Counted from the stretch's first letter, positions 1-9,800 are shown. The stretch is DNA of 64,000 nucleotides from Aurelia coerulea (GCA_039566865.1 CM076961.1:11245501-11309500), one strand, 5' to 3'. The notes: generated from the letters alone by a model not told the origin. Numbers and translations: made by a program.

Positions 1-21
1 ATTCTAGTTGAAAGCCATAAG

Positions 22-460
22 ATCAAAGTATTTTTGAGATTTTTCTCGTCTTCTTACGAGAACTGCAAATATAAGTAAATTCAACTTTACAAAAATTTCA
101 TGGCTGCAAAATGACGGAAAAAGGCCTAAAACACTTGATCAAATCGATAGGACTCTCCTCACACAGAACAATACGCACATGCGTTTCACCTCTCTCAAGA
201 GTTACAAGAAATTGATTCTCAAACAGATACTAAAGATTTTCAATCCCATGGCAATAGATGTGCAGACGATATCTCTCACTCATGAGAAATTGCATTTTCT
301 CTGTTGTTCTGAGCGAGGAGTCCTTTATGATTTGATCGAGCATTTTAGGCCTTTTTCAGTCATTTTGCAACCATCAAGTTTTTGTAAGCTTAAATTTAGC
401 AATTTTTCCAATGCTCTTAAGAACGCGAGAAAAATCACAAAAATACTTCGATATTTTGGC
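22..460. repeat. Fold-back (inverted) repeat
   Basis: The stretch at about 22-160 reappears in reverse complement at about 310-455. Shared blocks include ATTTTTCTCG, GCAAAATGAC and AAAAAGGCCTAAAA. Arms are about 130 bp and diverged, with a spacer of about 150 bp. No transposase is visible, so it is best read as an old non-autonomous fold-back element. Open frames inside it are by-products of the palindrome. No clear target-site duplication was found. Confidence 0.7.
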
Positions 461-559
461 TGTCAAGCAAATATTGATTCACTCCAATCCATTTAGTACT
501 CTTGATGCTATGAATTTTCAAAAGTGGGAACTTTTTTCTGGCTCACCCGGTATTCTCCC

Positions 560-630
560 AGTACTGGAGTTTCTTAATTTTTTGGCGATCTGAGAGTTGA
601 GTTTCTTATAGGCAGTTTCTTATAAAAAAA
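560..630. repeat. End of a fold-back family also seen at 62.5-63.3 kb
   Basis: The segment with TTTTTTGGCGATCTGAGAG followed by repeated TTTCTTATA blocks matches the right end of the fold-back at 62465-63305, which has AATTTTTGGCGATCTGAGAA. Only one end is recognisable here. The following stretch, about 631-1200, holds nothing I can assign. Confidence 0.5.
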
Positions 631-1252
631 TACGTGTATTTGTCGTACATCTTTTTCCAGTCATCCTCGTCAAGGATTGCCAGACTCTTTGGCGGTGCTG
701 TTGCAAGAATTGAGGTGGGAAATTCGTCCAATCCTGTCAAGAGAGGATTGAGGGATAGGTTAGGTAGCTAGATTGGGCTTTGATGGCAAAAAGGTCATTC
801 CCTTACGAAAAAAGGGCATTTCTGGAGAAAAATGATCTGGTCACAGCAAATTTTCGGCTGGCGCCGCCACTGACTGACAGGAGCTTATTTTTTACGGACT
901 GGAATTTGTTTGATTTGGATCTTTTTAACTGAGCATTTGAACGATTTCTGAGGAGCTCTCCGATAATATTACAGACATTTATTAATCGTGCAAAGATTCT
1001 ACTGAGATAGAAATAGCGATATAAAGTGCCGTTTGTTAGTTCCCCTTTTGAATCGCTGAAAATGTTTGCAATACCTTTTAAGCCAATCTAGAGGGCTTGA
1101 CCACAAAACATTTTTGCTGTCCGGGTAAGTATTCGTAGACCCCATAATTTATATGCTTGTTTCGCTCACCTGCGGTACTATTGGGGCCCTTTTCCTAACA
1201 AAATGGCCCGGGCCCTAATTTTGCAGCCAGTCCGCCCCTGGGCAACATTTAC

Positions 1253-1745
1253 CTTTCCAGTTTCAATTCAAGATGCACATAAACATCATACTTCCGACTT
1301 TTCATTGCTGCAGAAACCTTTGATTTCACCAAAAATAGTTCCAGGCTGCCCGCAGAAACGTTTGGCTTCACCATCACATTGGATACATAGCCCTCCTTCC
1401 AAAGCTTGTATCCTTGCAACTTGTTGCGGTAGGCTTTTAGGGCAATATTGTCAGGCATGCTTGAACTGTTTTCGATTAGTTTTCGTTCAACTGAATTTCG
1501 GAGAACCTTGGCATGTTCTTCAAACTGACGCTCCAGTCACACTGTATTTTACCAAATTGGTTAGGCCTAGCATCAGTGCCTTCCGCTTCTCTGCTGTCGT
1601 GTTTCTCTGCCTGCACATCGATTTCTCCGGCCTTATCGCCTTCCACGTTGCTCCCAGTACCCTTGCATGAGTTTTGAGAAAAACTAGGGTCAGGTTGAAG
1701 AGACAGAGCTTGAAATGTTCTATTTAAATGGTGTTTCGTTGTCAT
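1253..1745 (-). pseudogene. Fragment of a SWIM-family-like protein (degraded or split exon)
   Basis: Two minus-strand open stretches in different frames (1745-1476 and 1458-1253) appear to be one broken coding region. The first ends with SLKNMPRFSEIQ. The second reads RNKLQGYKLWKEGYV, then VKSKVSAAMKSRKYDVYVHL. I recognise this pattern as the segment just before a SWIM zinc finger in a family expanded in cnidarians (memory of the family, not a search). The second stretch ends at a plausible splice donor, AAG|GTAAAT, at 1251-1252. The Cys/His part of a SWIM finger is absent here and would have to lie in a downstream exon below 1250. The frame change could be an intron or an indel. The long plus-strand frame over the same DNA is taken as a shadow. 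Confidence 0.42.
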
Positions 1746-2096
1746 ACTTGCGACCTAAATTCGTAGTGATCTCTGTTTGTTTTGATTAGGCGCACGTGCG
1801 GTTTGACTACCAAAACCACAATGCATTGCGCGCGTCGCGAATAAGGTGAATCGTGAATTACTCCACTACAATACGCAGACGATATAGGGTATGCATGTAT
1901 CACTTATCAGCAAGGAAAATAGAGCAAAGCAATGTCAACAATCCATGCTACCACGACTCCTAATGAAAAGGAACCTCGCCTGCAATGAATTCAAAACAGA
2001 AACATACAGCGCTACGACTGATGGCAACAGCACTTATAAAAAATGTCGATACATCGGCTGACTCCTTGGTACAGGAGAAGGTGGTGAAGGTTTTGC

Positions 2097-2262
2097 ATTT
2101 TTTTAGCGCCAAGCGCTGGGATCGTGGAAGTAGAGAAGACCTAATCGAGTCCGCGACCCCTTGCTATGCAGCTCAGGTGGTGGGTCTCTACCGGGCATCG
2201 AGCCCTACCCACGTGATTGTTCTTGCTGCAAAGTCAGAGGATTATACCACTGCGCCACAACA
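2097..2262 (-). mobile_element. tRNA-derived SINE-like element
   Basis: On the minus strand an A-box-like TGGCGCAGTGG lies at 2257-2247 and a B-box-like GGCTCGATGCC at 2204-2194. The boxes are spaced 53 bp start to start, a little longer than in a normal tRNA. The B-box matches GGTTCGANNCC at all but one position. No clean acceptor stem or anticodon arm can be folded, so a functional tRNA gene is unlikely. A T-run at about 2098-2105 could mark the tail or a Pol III stop. Element limits are approximate. Confidence 0.42.
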
Positions 2263-2330
2263 CCTTCCGAAGATTTCTAACAAAGAAAAATATTAGCAAT
2301 GAATAGCATGACAACATATGATCTGGTATG

Positions 2331-2756
2331 GAAAAATAGCAACACGTCAATTTCCATTAAAATCCGAATATTTGATTCCCTGACAACCCCGATAATGACT
2401 TATAACTCACATCTCTGGACAATAAATGAAACAATGAAAGGTTAAATAAATGCATATCAACAAAAACTGCTCAGAAAACGTCGGAACATAAGCTGGCCTA
2501 GAAACATATTGAATGACCAACTCAAAGCCAGTATCAACTACTCAAAATTAACAAAAACATTGAAACAGCAAGAATCCGATGGATCGGTCACTTATTGAGA
2601 ATGCCAGCTAACTGACCTGCAAAGATAGCATTGGAAGACGGGGGAGGAGCTGTTAGAATGCCCAGAGGTCGACGCAAAAACCACTTGGTTAAAATGTGCA
2701 GCAGAACAATTGGCAAAATTGAATATCGCATGGCAGAATGCAGAAGGTGTTAGCTC
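2331..2756 (+). pseudogene. Degraded LINE reverse-transcriptase C-terminus
   Basis: The plus strand reads in pieces as PIMTYNSHLWTINE, then INAYQQKLLRK, then RIRWIGHLLRMPAN, a stop, PAKIALEDGG and MPRGRRKNHL. This is the conserved C-terminal signature after the polymerase domain of many non-LTR retrotransposons (Y.S..WT, AFQ..LLR, IRW.GHLLRMP, RGR....W). In-frame stops and frameshifts show it is dead. The catalytic reverse-transcriptase motifs are missing. The downstream boundary is set by the fold-back element starting at about 2786. Confidence 0.62.
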
Positions 2757-2785
2757 AAGTTAGAATTTGTTTCGTAATCTTTGAC

Positions 2786-4419
2786 CAAGGGTCCTAGGAC
2801 GATTTTAAGGTTACTGTACCCCTTCAGGATGATAAAAAATTATGTCCGATAAATTTTTGGATTTAGATCATTGGGTAGCACACACATCTACCTACGATTT
2901 CTTATAATTCAAAAAATTTTACTTTATTTTTCAACGAATTATAAGCAATTTAAAGTGAGGTCTTTTCAGCTAGGCAAATGATATCTACATGACAAGGAAT
3001 ATTTGCGAATTAAAGGTTAAAGGTTTCAAATGGCTTTGATTTCCTGTTGAATGGATTTTGCAGTTCTAACACCAATTATGTTATTGTAAACTCTGCGCTA
3101 AATACATACAGGATTACTCTATTTACTCTTGTGACCAGATTAATGTTAATCATTTACAACAGTGGAATTATACGCTAAGAAACTGTTTCAGCGCTTTTTT
3201 CAAAATCAATTTTTGAGCAACCAACGGGTATTCATACAGCTCCCTGTACCGAACGGCTCGATGTAATTGGCTGAAATTTGGCAGAAAGAGAGAAAAAGCA
3301 TAGGGGGACCAAAGTGTTTCTCACTTTTGAGAAAAATTGCATGGTCCGAATTTAACATTTGAATGAATCTCAAAACAAGGCGAGGGAGCGAGGGGCAAAA
3401 TTGCTTTATTAACTATTCTGAAGCTAAGGCATGCAAAGGAAATTGGAGACAGCATTTGCTAGATTAATGTGTTGAGAATGCAAAAATTTCATCGAGATTT
3501 AAATGAAACTTATCTGGGGGGACAGGGAGTCTCTAGAAGGGGGCAAGGTCCAATTTTCACGTTTTCAGATGTATAACGCACAATTTTTGGGTATTTGTAT
3601 TCTTTTTGGCTTATAAATACTCCCCATTAATGACGAATCGAAAGATGTATAGTTTATACGTGTTATGTCACGGACGTGATAATCAAGAAAGAAAACACCG
3701 TGAGTGGTCATTGAAGGGGGAAAGTAACCTTAATGTAGCTCTAATGAGGATATAAATGTAGATAAATGATAATACTACATATCAGGATTGTCCATGTTTG
3801 TTTCTTTGTTGATCATTCTCTTGGATTTGCTTGCTTCGCATGATGCTTTGGTCGCCATTTTCTTTCCTTTGAAAACTAAACAAAAGTAAGGTTGGGGCCA
3901 AGGTTCACCACTGATCCGGTGGTCCACGTAAAGAAGAGATGGATCAGTAATGCACTATTTCCTCGCATACTAGGGCTTGTAACTCAGCCACTACTATATA
4001 TAGAAGCGCGTCTGGACACCTCACGATTTTGATTGGTTGTTGTATTGTTGCGCGTGCTTTTCAAAATGAATCAAGGTAACAAGCCTTGTACCATCACATG
4101 ACACGCTTGTAGCTTCCTGATTGGATAAGAAACAGCGCATGACAGACCCATATGCCTCTTTTCCATGGGACTTGGCCCCTCACTTTTGTTTAGTTGTCGA
4201 AGGAAAGAAAATCGCGGTCAAAAAGCATCATGCCAAGCAACGGCTGAATTAAATTTACAAAAACAAGGGATATATATCGTTTGAAATGCAAAGCCAAAAG
4301 AAAAATTAACAAAGAAACAACCAAGGACAATCCTGGTACGAGGTATGACATTTTATCTACATTTTATATCTACATTGTTTTAGAATTAGAGCTACATTAA
4401 CATCGTCCTAGGGCCCTTG
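2786..4419. mobile_element. Fold-back element split by a TTAA-flanked insertion
   Basis: The left end reads CAAGGGTCCTAGGACGATTT then TTAA; the right end in reverse complement reads CAAGGGCCCTAGGACGATGT then TTAA. Inverted similarity continues in both arms with TGTAGCTCTAAT, CAGGATTGTCC, GCATGATGCTTT and AACTAAACAAAAGT (left arm 2786-2808 plus 3734-3902; right arm about 4181-4419). The left arm is interrupted by the separate element at 2809-3729. The central 3903-4180 is unique. No transposase and no convincing target-site duplication were seen. Confidence 0.72.
2809..3729. mobile_element. TTAA-flanked non-autonomous DNA transposon, 921 bp
   Basis: It is bounded by TTAA at 2805-2808 and 3730-3733. 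The left terminus is GGTTACTGTACCCCTTCAGG and the right terminus in reverse complement is GGTTACTTTCCCCCTTCAAT. It lies inside the fold-back at 2786-4419, and removing it with one TTAA restores that element's left arm. TTAA targets are used by piggyBac and Kolobok families; the purine-starting GGTTACT end fits Kolobok better, by inference. No coding capacity. Confidence 0.75.
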
Positions 4420-4626
4420 TTGTCTTTCCGTCATAGTTTCTATTGTTCAAGATTCATTGCTCGTGCGGTTTTTGTGTGAAGTGGAAATATGGATTAAGGT
4501 TTGTCTACCCATTTCAAGTCATGTGGCAATACGCTTGGGGTCGGGAATTTTTTTAGCCTGGTCACATTTTATGAGGGTAGGTAGAATTTAGCAAAAATCA
4601 GCACGGTTTTATTTTGTCTTCTTCGT
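4420..4626. other. Short unassigned spacer
   Basis: AT-rich sequence between the fold-back end and the 3' tail of LINE 1. No open frame, RNA gene or repeat end was recognised. A short GAGGGTAGGTAGAATTTAG block at about 4574 loosely resembles a dispersed block near 13.9 and 17.65 kb. Confidence 0.3.
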
Positions 4627-4960
4627 TTCAGTTCAGTTCAGTTCATTTCATTTTAAAAATCCATCTAATACATGTTATAACTCTACATACCCACCTATCT
4701 AATTAACAAATATGAATTTAAAATAAAATACAACAAATAACATTGAAAAAACACAGGATGATACTTAGGGCAAATGTAAACAGACTAAATAGGTAAGTAT
4801 GAAGAGCCATAATGAGATTAGGGGAATTTCTTAAAGGAGGAGCTCCCTCAATAGGCAAGCTAATCGAGGAGGGAACACCCCCTATCTGAAAAAGAAAATT
4901 GACTTTTCTATAGATGTTATTTGAAACTGGTGCAGAAAGACACATATAATAAAGTGTGAA

Positions 4961-7912
4961 TTACTGGGTGTAATTGTGGCACAAAAAGTAGATCTTTACC
5001 TTGGTTTTGAATGAAGCTTTCGAGTGAGAGTTTCTTAATTCAACAGGGATTTCATTCCAAAGCTTAGCTCCTTTATATCGAATGGAGTTGAGCCCAAATT
5101 GAAGGGTGTTCTTTCGAGCAAGAAACAAATCACCTTTACTAGCCTGTCTAGTGTTATACTGATGCATGGATGAATTCAATAGGAAAAAGTCATGGAAGCA
5201 ACTCGGCGATGATCTATATACAGTTTCAAAGACAAAAGTGAGAAGTTTAAGCTGAAAAAGATCAGATAGTCTAAGAAGTTTTAAAGACTTAAAGATTGGA
5301 GCAGAAGGAGAAAGAGCAGGCTGAGAAGAAATTTTTCGGATTAGTCTCTTCTGAAGTTTGTAGACAGGGTCTGTATAAGACGCAGAAGTATTACCCCACA
5401 CGATAATACCATACTGGGCAAAAGACATAAACAATGAATTATATAAGCAGAGTAACACATCTGGAGTCAGGAGGCTCTTAACCTTTGAAATAACACCACA
5501 AGTTCTAGCAAGTTTTTTGGACAACTCCTTCGGATGGAACTTCCAACTAAGATTTTCATCTAGAAGTAGTCCTAAAAATTTAACAAAGTTTGCTCTTTGA
5601 ATGGTCTTCTTTCCAATCTTAATGATTGGATTTTCATCTATTTTATTGTGTATTGAATGGAATATCATGAAGTTTGTTTTTTCTACATTAAGAGATAATT
5701 TATTGGCATCAAGCCACTTTTTAACCTGTCTGAGTTCAATATTGACAACTTTTACTAATTTATTTATATCATTACTCTCATAATATATGTTAGTGTCATC
5801 AGCAAATAGGAAGAATTTAAGTCTTTTAGATACATTAGGCAAGTCATTTATATACAATAGGAAGAGAAGAGGACCTAATACAGACCCCTGTGGAACCCCA
5901 CAAGAGATTTTGAGTAGGCCAGAGTTAAAACCATTTATGCTTACATACTGTTCACGCTCTGAAAGGTATGATTTAAACCAATCTAAAGCACAACCTCTAA
6001 TTCCATAGTGCTCCATCTTAGAAAGTAGGATTTGATGATTGACAGTGTCAAAGGCTTTTTGAAGGTCAATAAATACACCACAACCATATCTTTTATTATC
6101 TAAGCTATGTCTTATAGTTTCAGTCAAACTAATTAGAGCATGGTCTATTGAATGATTTTCCTGGAAACCAAATTGAAGGTCATACAAAATCTTGTGAAAT
6201 TCTAGGAAGTTAAAGAGACGTTTATACATTGCTCTTTCAAATATCTTACTGAAAATAGAAAGTAAAGATATTGGGCGGTAATTAGAAGCCTGCTGGTGAT
6301 CACCCTTTTTGAATATGGTAATAACTTTAGCAATTTTGAGCTTGTCTGGAAAAACTCCTGACTCAAATGACTGATTAACCATTTGAGCTAGGAAAGGCGA
6401 TAGAGAGGGGCCAAGAATTTTGAGCAGTCTAATTGGTATGCTGTTTGGACCAACAGATTTAGCTGGATTCAAAGCCGCAATAAGATCGTCAATTTCATAA
6501 CGTGTGACTGGGGAAAGAAAGATTGAACTTGAATTTCTGTCTGACATATAGGCAAGAGGTGATTTCAAGGTTTTGGGGATTTTATCAGTAATATTTTCAG
6601 CTACGTTAACAAAGTAATCATTAAAAATATTTGACATGTGCGTTGGATCAGAGGTGATATTTCCATTGCTATCTTTGATCTTTTTAACAGAAGAAGAGGA
6701 AGAACTTTTCACAATTATAATAGATTTAATACCTGACCATAAAAGTTTCATGTTTTGTTTATTGGTAAGAAAATAATTTTGGAAGTAGGCAATTTTACTG
6801 TTTTTCAATTCCAAAACTACACGATTGCGAAACTTTTTATATAATGATTTTTTAACATCAGTGTTATCCTTCCTTAGACTACGAAAGATTTTATCACGTA
6901 ATCTCATCATTTTCAAGATTCTACCATTTATCCATGGCCTAGCTTTTAATTTGATGGCTTTCTTATTTAGCTTTTTAATGGGAGCATGCTTCTCTGACAG
7001 TGAAAAGATCTCTTTCAAAAGTTTACTGAAATTATAGTTTACATCTAATGTGTTATCATTAACAAAATCAAGGTTGATGGAATTTAAATCTTCAATGCAA
7101 TTTACCTCATTGAAATTAGTGAAATCATGTTTATAGTGACTAGCATTTAACATATCAAGTTTTAAATTCTTGATGATTAGAATTTGAGGAAAATGATCAG
7201 AAATTTGGGTTAGGATGTTACCACTGGTAATATTGAATTCAACTGCATTTGTAAATATATTATCAATTAATGTAGAGGTTTGGTCAGAAATTCTAGATGG
7301 GTGAAGAATACATGGCATAAAATTGTTAGAGAAGAAATTATTGGCAAAATCACAAGTTTGAGTGTCTGAATTATAGTTGAGAAGGTTAACATTAAAGTCG
7401 CCCATTATAAAAGCAAGTTTATTAGATTGAATTATGTGTGATAAAATATTGTTAAGGTGAAGTGTTAGGCCATCTATATCAGAACTTGGATGTCTGTAAA
7501 CACAACAAAACAGCAGATTCTTTTCATTTTTGCGATCAACCTCAATCCAAACAGTTTCAAAATCATCATGACTGCAGTCAAGATCTTTCCTTGGTGAAGG
7601 GGACAGGCTGGATTTGACATAGATCCCAATACCACCATTCTGGCTATGAGACCTAATAAAGACAAAATCATATCCTGGAATCTCAATATTAGTTGCAATT
7701 GGATTCTCAAATGAATCCCATGTTTCAGACACACCTATAACATCAAAATTTTGATTCAAGTTAGTTGCTAGGCTAATTAGCTCATCAAGATGAAGGGAAA
7801 GGCTCCGTATATTTGAATGAAAAATAGAAAGCTCATCACGAGAAGAAGATTTAGAAAAAGATTCGGACAACTCTTGCAAAGAAAAGTAGTGAGAGTCAAT
7901 ATTTTGCGGCAT
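4961..7912 (-). CDS. LINE 1 endonuclease-reverse transcriptase (ORF2, main part)
   Basis: This 983-residue open frame encodes the enzyme that nicks target DNA and copies the element's RNA (target-primed reverse transcription). Residues about 30-250 form an apurinic-like endonuclease: HSNIRS (32-37), VSETW with catalytic Glu63, GGIGIYVK, VYRHPS, GDFN (171-174) and SDH (238-240). Residues about 520-780 form the reverse transcriptase: NYRPISL, DLQKAFDTVNH (motif A), SCGVPQGSVLGP (motif B) and FADD (703-706, motif C). The C-terminus has the usual YNTRQ and GAKLWNEIP blocks. All catalytic residues are present with no internal stop. The frame stays open upstream of the first Met to about 8010, where the PHD-finger frame joins by a one-base shift, so 7912 is probably not the true start. 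Confidence 0.93.
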   Translation of the reverse strand: MPQNIDSHYFSLQELSESFSKSSSRDELSIFHSNIRSLSLHLDELISLATNLNQNFDVIGVSETWDSFENPIATNIEIPGYDFVFIRSHSQNGGIGIYVKSSLSPSPRKDLDCSHDDFETVWIEVDRKNEKNLLFCCVYRHPSSDIDGLTLHLNNILSHIIQSNKLAFIMGDFNVNLLNYNSDTQTCDFANNFFSNNFMPCILHPSRISDQTSTLIDNIFTNAVEFNITSGNILTQISDHFPQILIIKNLKLDMLNASHYKHDFTNFNEVNCIEDLNSINLDFVNDNTLDVNYNFSKLLKEIFSLSEKHAPIKKLNKKAIKLKARPWINGRILKMMRLRDKIFRSLRKDNTDVKKSLYKKFRNRVVLELKNSKIAYFQNYFLTNKQNMKLLWSGIKSIIIVKSSSSSSVKKIKDSNGNITSDPTHMSNIFNDYFVNVAENITDKIPKTLKSPLAYMSDRNSSSIFLSPVTRYEIDDLIAALNPAKSVGPNSIPIRLLKILGPSLSPFLAQMVNQSFESGVFPDKLKIAKVITIFKKGDHQQASNYRPISLLSIFSKIFERAMYKRLFNFLEFHKILYDLQFGFQENHSIDHALISLTETIRHSLDNKRYGCGVFIDLQKAFDTVNHQILLSKMEHYGIRGCALDWFKSYLSEREQYVSINGFNSGLLKISCGVPQGSVLGPLLFLLYINDLPNVSKRLKFFLFADDTNIYYESNDINKLVKVVNIELRQVKKWLDANKLSLNVEKTNFMIFHSIHNKIDENPIIKIGKKTIQRANFVKFLGLLLDENLSWKFHPKELSKKLARTCGVISKVKSLLTPDVLLCLYNSLFMSFAQYGIIVWGNTSASYTDPVYKLQKRLIRKISSQPALSPSAPIFKSLKLLRLSDLFQLKLLTFVFETVYRSSPSCFHDFFLLNSSMHQYNTRQASKGDLFLARKNTLQFGLNSIRYKGAKLWNEIPVELRNSHSKASFKTKVKIYFLCHNYTQ

Positions 7913-7935
7913 CTGCTCATCAATATCATAGTCAC

Positions 7936-8295
7936 CTAGATTTGGCAGATTGGTAAGCCTTGAACATACATCAAACGTTGGTATTGTGTCACTAAAAGAG
8001 GGGGTATCAAAAAAAAGATATTTGCAAAAACATCATCAGACACACTACAAAAAGGGAACGTTTCTTCACGTTCCTTTGTTGAGCATTTAGCACATAGCCA
8101 TGGACTGTCCTTACCCTCCTTAACTAAAGTGTTATATTCATTCACACTTGTCCCATTGCATTTAATATGATTCCAAAAATTGCATCTCATGCAGAATAAC
8201 CGTCTGAAATTCACATTGACATTTTTATGACAAAAACCACATGGATCCATAGGGGCTTTTGGTTGATTCTTTGCTAGGCAATTAGGCATTGGCAA
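7936..8295 (-). CDS. LINE 1 PHD finger, N-terminal part of ORF2 (frameshifted)
   Basis: The minus strand encodes a C4HC3 zinc pattern: C19-x2-C22-x12-C35-x2-C38-x4-H43-x2-C46-x21-C68-x2-C71. This spacing fits a PHD finger, which in related CR1/L2-like elements precedes the endonuclease. The reading frame passes through a run of eight T (A on the plus strand, about 8009-8016). The residues after it (LIPPLLVTQYQ) look random. In the endonuclease frame the same DNA reads DTPSFSDTIPTFDVCSRL and on into VSETW, so one base has probably been lost from a nine-T run. The first codon here is TTG; the first ATG is at 8289. It lies in the same frame as ORF1, separated from it by a single TAG. Confidence 0.75.
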   Translation of the reverse strand: MPMPNCLAKNQPKAPMDPCGFCHKNVNVNFRRLFCMRCNFWNHIKCNGTSVNEYNTLVKEGKDSPWLCAKCSTKEREETFPFCSVSDDVFANIFFLIPPLLVTQYQRLMYVQGLPICQI

Positions 8296-8304
8296 TGTGA
8301 TTAT

Positions 8305-9288
8305 CTAAAACAAATGAAGCAACAGAGCTGAAAAAAAATCCATGAAAATAGTGATAGAAACACAACAAGAGTTTGGAAGTTCACTGTTCACATTCTTAGT
8401 GAAGAAGATTACTTCCCTCTCAGTCCTTGTCACTGGAAACTGTGTTGAAAAAACTTCATTTTCTGCGGAAGAATTGGCAGCATTATCAGGCTCTACATTG
8501 GGAGTGGTATTCCATGCCCCACCACGGCGACCATGCCACTCATTTCTTTTGTTGCGAATAACAAGACGATCCACTACAAAGAAGGCATCTTTCCCTTGAC
8601 TTCTTGCTGCCTGCAAAGCAGGAATTTGGCTACGTCTGCGGTCCAGTGTTCTTTGTGAAAAATCACTGTAGAACCTCAAGCCATCCGGTTTAATTTCCCT
8701 TGCCTTCTTCACGATATTTTCCTTTACCTTCCATGATTCAATCTTAGCCACAATGGGTCTAGGCCCATTATTTGAACGTGTGCCATCCCGTTGTCGTTGA
8801 CGTTGTCTACCATCATCGTTAAAACGATTTCCAATTCTATGGGCACGTTCAATCTTTATTTCATCGTCAATCCCAAGTTTATCTTTAATTGCTTCCTTTA
8901 CTTTAGATTCGGTGTCATCCCACGACTTTTCATCATCATCTTCTGGGATCCCAAATATTTTGACGTTGTTTCGCCTGGACTGATTCTCCAAGTATTCAAT
9001 ATTACGAGCGAGGTCTTCGACACCATCCCCAATATCCATTTCAATTTGTTTGGTCACTTGTCTAAGTTTCATCAGTTCGGTCTCAGTTGACTTGAACGTG
9101 TTATCAAAAGTGTCCAACCTGCCACTCACAAAGGAAATGGATGTTTTAATCTCTTCGTAATCTTTCCTCAGCAATCTTATTTCTCCTTTCACGTCCTCGA
9201 GCATAATCTGTAGAGAGGAACGATAGGCCTTGTCCTGCACCTCGAGCATTTGTTTCAGGAACCCAATCGTAACATAATCCTTATCCAT
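8305..9288 (-). CDS. LINE 1 ORF1 protein (coiled coil plus RNA-binding core)
   Basis: This is a 327-residue protein starting at ATG 9288. Residues about 1-95 are rich in heptad-like charged sequence, as expected for a coiled coil. The middle holds SRRNNVKIFGIPE (about 105-117) and IERAHRIGNR. Later comes RPIVAKIESWKVKENIVKKA, then FYSDFSQRTLDRRRSQIP. These are hallmarks of the Transposase_22/L1 ORF1-type RRM and C-terminal domain, which binds the element RNA as a trimer and acts as a nucleic-acid chaperone. The final 30 residues are hydrophobic and atypical and end at TAG 8307-8305. The frame reopens at once into the PHD region, so the boundary could be a leaky stop or a mutation. Confidence 0.86.
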   Translation of the reverse strand: MDKDYVTIGFLKQMLEVQDKAYRSSLQIMLEDVKGEIRLLRKDYEEIKTSISFVSGRLDTFDNTFKSTETELMKLRQVTKQIEMDIGDGVEDLARNIEYLENQSRRNNVKIFGIPEDDDEKSWDDTESKVKEAIKDKLGIDDEIKIERAHRIGNRFNDDGRQRQRQRDGTRSNNGPRPIVAKIESWKVKENIVKKAREIKPDGLRFYSDFSQRTLDRRRSQIPALQAARSQGKDAFFVVDRLVIRNKRNEWHGRRGGAWNTTPNVEPDNAANSSAENEVFSTQFPVTRTEREVIFFTKNVNSELPNSCCVSITIFMDFFSALLLHLF

Positions 9289-9639
9289 AATTTATGAAGC
9301 TGAACTGATTTTAATAAAAACTCATCACTACTAATAATCAACTTGTACGCTCAGTAACTCACGAACGCTACGAAACGCTAAGAAGAAGTCCAAGCGCCTC
9401 TCAAGCAGCGTGCGTGCAGCCATCTTGAAGATTCGAAGGGACGTTTATTCGCAATCTGATTGGTTCGTGAAAATGAGGCTTTGGCTGTTCTCGGCAATCG
9501 GCCACGGGCAAAACTTGGCAAAAAATATTTAATTCCTGTCTTGGATAAACACATCACTGTTAAGCGAGTAAAAAAGATTTGCTGCTATAAAGAAGATGCA
9601 TTCAAAGGAACCGTAAAAGCTCTATTAGCCCCGCGAGGG

Positions 9640-9720
9640 CATATTTAATTTCGGACACTCCCGAAGAGGCCTTAAAACAGAGGGGGCTTATTAGAAAGGG
9701 GGGGGGGCTTATTCACAAAA
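9640..9720. repeat. G-rich GGGGCTTATTAGA repeat block
   Basis: It contains GGGGGCTTATTAGA followed by a ten-G run and GGCTTATTC. A matching block (GGGGCTTATTAGAGAGGGGG then GCTTAATAG) lies at 11385-11425. The two blocks flank LINE 2 copy A and about 550 bp of unassigned DNA. This may be one older repeat split by the LINE, or two chance simple-sequence blocks. The open frame at 9460-9648 is not recognised. Confidence 0.35.
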
Positions 9721-9800
9721 TCAAATGACAAGGATACATATGATAGCTTTTTTTTTCATTTAAACCATATTTTGTGGATTCAAAATACAATTTTACGAGT

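Larger units (their letters stand above)
4627..9430 (-). mobile_element. LINE 1: nearly full-length CR1/L2-type non-LTR retrotransposon
   Basis: On the minus strand the element runs 5' UTR (about 9430-9289), ORF1 (9288-8305), a PHD-finger region (8304 to about 8010), endonuclease plus reverse transcriptase (to 4961), then a 3' UTR of about 300 bp. It ends in short tandem repeats (AATGAAATGAACTGAACTG), which is typical of CR1/L2 tails rather than long poly-A. There are no LTRs. The 5' limit is uncertain; a CAAGATGGC motif near 9425-9418 resembles a YY1-type initiator. Only two lesions were found: an in-frame TAG after ORF1 and a homopolymer frameshift. The copy therefore looks young. Confidence 0.88.

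Noticed and set aside
1203..1670. 155-codon plus-strand open frame
   Set aside because: Lies antisense to the SWIM-like coding signal and shows no protein-like pattern of its own.
2097..2262. Functional tRNA gene
   Set aside because: A- and B-box-like words are present but too far apart, and no acceptor stem or anticodon arm forms; a SINE head is more likely.
9460..9648. 62-codon plus-strand frame upstream of LINE 2
   Set aside because: Partly resembles a dispersed non-coding block near 17.7 kb; no domain seen.
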